Shown here one piece after another: positions 15,782 through 17,659 of a stretch of DNA of 17,659 nt. The notes beneath the pieces were generated by a model, which made no database searches, was not told the origin of the DNA, and worked only from the letters and a program-made list of their open reading frames with translations. The translations under genes were made by a program, and so were the position numbers. How positions within the stretch are numbered: position 1 is the first letter of the stretch; every line of letters begins with the position of its first letter. This DNA comes from Bacteroidota bacterium. GTDB lineage: Bacteria; Bacteroidota; Bacteroidia; NORP154. The stretch lies in contig NVRZ01000040.1 of the NCBI GenBank assembly GCA_002401055.1, forward strand, positions 1 to 17,659, in the 5' to 3' direction.

Positions 15782-15812
15782 TATTTGTAAATCGTATTAA
15801 AAGTCAAGAATT

Positions 15813-17042
15813 ATGGCAATCAGAAAGAATGTGAAAGACCTTAGTGCTACTGAAAAATCCCAATTAGCAGATGCAATAAAGGCGCTAAAAGCAAACGGGA
15901 ATTACGACCAATATGTTATGCGCCATGCTCAGGCACAAATGAGTAATATTCATCGATGCCCCGCCTTTTTGCCCTGGCACCGACAATTTCTCCTGGAATA
16001 TGAAAAGGAACTCCAGGACCTGTCTGGCAATCCGGACTTAGGACTTCCCTACTGGAACTGGGCCGAAGATCAGGCATCTGGCAACCCTGCCAACGGTCTG
16101 GTGTGGGCCGACGACCTTATGGGCGGAAACGGTGATTCCAGCGATAATGACATTGTGAAAACGGGCCCGTTCAGGCAAGGCGAATGGACAATTATCACAA
16201 TGGGTGGCAATCCTGCTGGTGCGTTGCAGCGCGAATTTGGCGTGAGTACAGGCAGCTTGTCCACGCAATCTGATGTTGATGATGCAATGAATACGACACC
16301 TTATGATGCGAGTCCTTGGAATACCGGAAGCAATCCGAGCTTCCGCAACAGGCTGGAGGGCTGGTATGGCGAATCCGGAGCGGGGTTACACAATCGGGGA
16401 CATGTATGGGTGGGAGGCTCTATGTTGCCCATGACCTCTCCCAACGATCCGGTATTCTTTCTGCATCATTGTTTCGTGGATAAGATATGGGCGGACTGGC
16501 AGGCTCAGCACCCCAGCGAGGGATACCAGCCCATGAATGGAGGTGCACCCGGGCAAAACTACAATGACCCGATGGAGCCCACTGTTTCTGGAAGTGCAAC
16601 GCCTGCAGATGTGTGGGATATTTCAGCATTGGGTTATTCTTATGACACCGACGTTGAATCCAGCTCCACCGAATCCACGGAAACAATAGGTACGAGCGAA
16701 GCAGAATCCTCGGGAAATGATGACTCGGGTACGGAGAGCACCGGCTCTACTGGCGAAGGAGATGGTTCTGATGCTACCAGCAGTTCCGGAGGCAGGGGCC
16801 CTTGCTTTGTTGCTACTGCCACCATGGGAGATTACAATCATCCCATTGTGCTTCAACTTAGCGAATTCAGGGACCAATGGCTGTTGCAAAGAAAATGGGG
16901 GCAACAGTTTGTGAAATACTACTATGAATACGGGCCCTATCCTGCCCAAGCGATTGCTAAGAGCCAATGGTTAAGAAAAGTGTGCTATTACGCAATTGTA
17001 AGGCCTTTGGCATTTATTGCCAACGTACTGCTAAAAAGTTAA
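15813..17042 (+). CDS. tyrosinase-family copper oxidase with C-terminal CFI-box domain
   Basis: The 409-residue protein has an N-terminal type-3 copper domain (1-285). Site A ligands are H38, H47 and H56 in RHAQAQMSNIHRCPAFLPWH, with canonical spacing, and Cys49 lies two residues after H47. Site B ligands are H193 and H197 (LHNRGHVWVGG) and H219 (DPVFFLHH). YWNWAED follows site A, as usual. A Ser/Glu/Thr/Gly-rich linker (about 286-328) leads to a C-terminal domain from C331 (CFVATATMGDYNHPIV, then FRDQWLL and YYYEYGPYPA), which matches the CFI-box C-terminal domain proposed as a sorting or processing signal. There is no N-terminal leader. It should oxidise phenols to quinones. Co-transcribed with the 72-residue protein from regulon promoter 6. 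Confidence 0.93.
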   Translation: MAIRKNVKDLSATEKSQLADAIKALKANGNYDQYVMRHAQAQMSNIHRCPAFLPWHRQFLLEYEKELQDLSGNPDLGLPYWNWAEDQASGNPANGLVWADDLMGGNGDSSDNDIVKTGPFRQGEWTIITMGGNPAGALQREFGVSTGSLSTQSDVDDAMNTTPYDASPWNTGSNPSFRNRLEGWYGESGAGLHNRGHVWVGGSMLPMTSPNDPVFFLHHCFVDKIWADWQAQHPSEGYQPMNGGAPGQNYNDPMEPTVSGSATPADVWDISALGYSYDTDVESSSTESTETIGTSEAESSGNDDSGTESTGSTGEGDGSDATSSSGGRGPCFVATATMGDYNHPIVLQLSEFRDQWLLQRKWGQQFVKYYYEYGPYPAQAIAKSQWLRKVCYYAIVRPLAFIANVLLKS

Positions 17043-17149
17043 CAACCAACAACCCCTGTCCCAACATACGTCCTGGCGTGGTGCAGCGCGCTTCTACGCT
17101 TCACGCATCTATCCTGCTCTGGTATCCAATTCCCTTCACGACCCTAAAT

Positions 17150-17219
17150 CCGTATAAATACGGTTACCTCAAATCAGGTATTTCTACGCTGTTTTATCAA
17201 GCTATAATTTCGCATTTTG
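17150..17219 (+). promoter_or_regulatory. regulon promoter 7: two dyad boxes plus -7-like element, before right-edge membrane gene
   Basis: Box A has the perfect-arm dyad CCGTATAAATACGG at 17150-17163 (core 17152-17161). Box B has core GTATTTCTAC at 17178-17187, within CAGGTATTTCTACGCTG. Centres are 26 bp apart. GCATTTTG at 17212-17219 keeps the TTTG of the -7 element, starting 34 bp from the start of box B. The start codon is only 6 nt past it, so the transcript would be almost leaderless. Confidence 0.62.
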
Positions 17220-17225
17220 CTTCTT

Positions 17226-17659
17226 ATGGACGCATTGATAGGGGCATTGGTCGCTGCACTAGAGCCGCCGTGGAACTACATTCTTGGAACATTGGCCTTA
17301 TTACTAATTGTGGGCCCGAAGATGATCAACCTCAGAGCAGTATGGATAGATCTTAAGCTTGGACGTAAAAAACTTGATCTTGAAAAGCAGCAACTTGAAA
17401 TCCTCAAGCTCCAATACGAAATAGAAGCTCTCAAAAAAGAACATGAAATATCTGAACTCAAGGTTCCTGACATACCAGTTTTTGATCGACTACTGGATTT
17501 GGATAAAAGATCAAAAATATTCGAATGGTTCAGGAACAGTCCGCGAGTAGGAAAGTTCTTTTTAAAATTCATAGAGTACCTTCTTATCTTCTACATAATT
17601 GGTTTCGGTTTAGGAGCCGTCGGAGTGCCAATTAGTAAGTTGGAAGATTCTAGCAAGAG
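17226..17659 (+). CDS. membrane protein with central coiled coil, 3' end beyond window
   Basis: The ATG at 17226 opens a frame that runs off the right edge after 144 complete codons. A hydrophobic segment at residues 17-34 is followed by a Lys/Glu/Leu-rich coiled coil at about 41-80 (LEKQQLEILKLQYEIEALKK). Then comes a charged stretch, and a second membrane segment at about 111-134. I do not recognise a family. The layout of a membrane segment, then a coiled coil, then a second membrane segment suggests an oligomeric inner-membrane protein. Regulon promoter 7 lies directly upstream, so it belongs to the same response. The opposite-strand frame here is a shadow. Confidence 0.65.
   Translation, partial: MDALIGALVAALEPPWNYILGTLALLLIVGPKMINLRAVWIDLKLGRKKLDLEKQQLEILKLQYEIEALKKEHEISELKVPDIPVFDRLLDLDKRSKIFEWFRNSPRVGKFFLKFIEYLLIFYIIGFGLGAVGVPISKLEDSSK

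Noticed and set aside
4683..17219. The seven dyads as a mobile repeat (REP/MITE) or CRISPR-like array
   Set aside because: Conservation is limited to the short cores, spacers are unrelated and kilobases long, all copies sit before genes, and no target-site duplications or transposase genes are visible.

Overview
The window looks like chromosomal DNA of a Bacteroidota bacterium, probably an environmental member of the Cytophagales or a relative. The reasons are AT-rich intergenic DNA, no clear Shine-Dalgarno sequences, promoter elements resembling the Bacteroidota -7 consensus (TAnnTTTG), a DUF7793-type small protein ahead of a HisKA_3 kinase, a lipoprotein with an acidic patch after the lipid-carrying cysteine, and a CFI-box C-terminal domain. 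No rRNA, tRNA, CRISPR array, insertion sequence or phage gene was seen. Taxonomy is inferred from these features alone.

Layout. Positions 1-2198 (minus) hold one long open gene cut by the left edge: a PLP-dependent alpha-oxoamine synthase fused to a GNAT/FemAB-like acyltransferase. Divergent from it is a signalling operon (2399-4672, plus): a small STAS-like protein, a cytoplasmic PAS-HisKA_3 histidine kinase and a NarL/FixJ response regulator. A second NarL/FixJ regulator follows at 4753-5451 with its own promoter. Then come plus-strand transcription units: a YegP-like protein, a membrane-anchored helical protein and a phospholipase D-like protein (5697-7927); a transthyretin-domain protein (8094-9479); a small membrane protein, a lipoprotein and an alpha/beta hydrolase (9645-12402); a membrane-anchored tyrosinase (12647-13537); a 72-residue protein with a second tyrosinase ending in a CFI-box domain (15563-17042); and a membrane/coiled-coil protein cut by the right edge (17226-end). 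One minus-strand gene, an LpxR-like outer-membrane lipid A deacylase with an N-terminal extension (13566-15278), interrupts the series.

The main discovery is a regulatory code shared by the region. Seven intergenic sites carry a dyad of the form GTAtnnatAC, usually as CCGTATAAATACGG. Five have a second, weaker copy (GTATTTCTAC) centred 25-26 bp further downstream. In all seven, the box nearest the gene starts 34-36 bp before a sequence resembling the Bacteroidota -7 element. This is the geometry of activator sites near -42 and -68. The sites precede every plus-strand transcription unit from the second response regulator to the right edge, and I found none before the kinase operon, the fusion gene or the LpxR-like gene. 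The simplest reading is a two-component pathway driving a clustered regulon that includes its own second regulator. The regulon encodes two copper oxidases, a PLD-type protein, a hydrolase, a lipoprotein and several unknown proteins, which suggests an envelope-stress, defence or surface-modification response. That biological role is inference.
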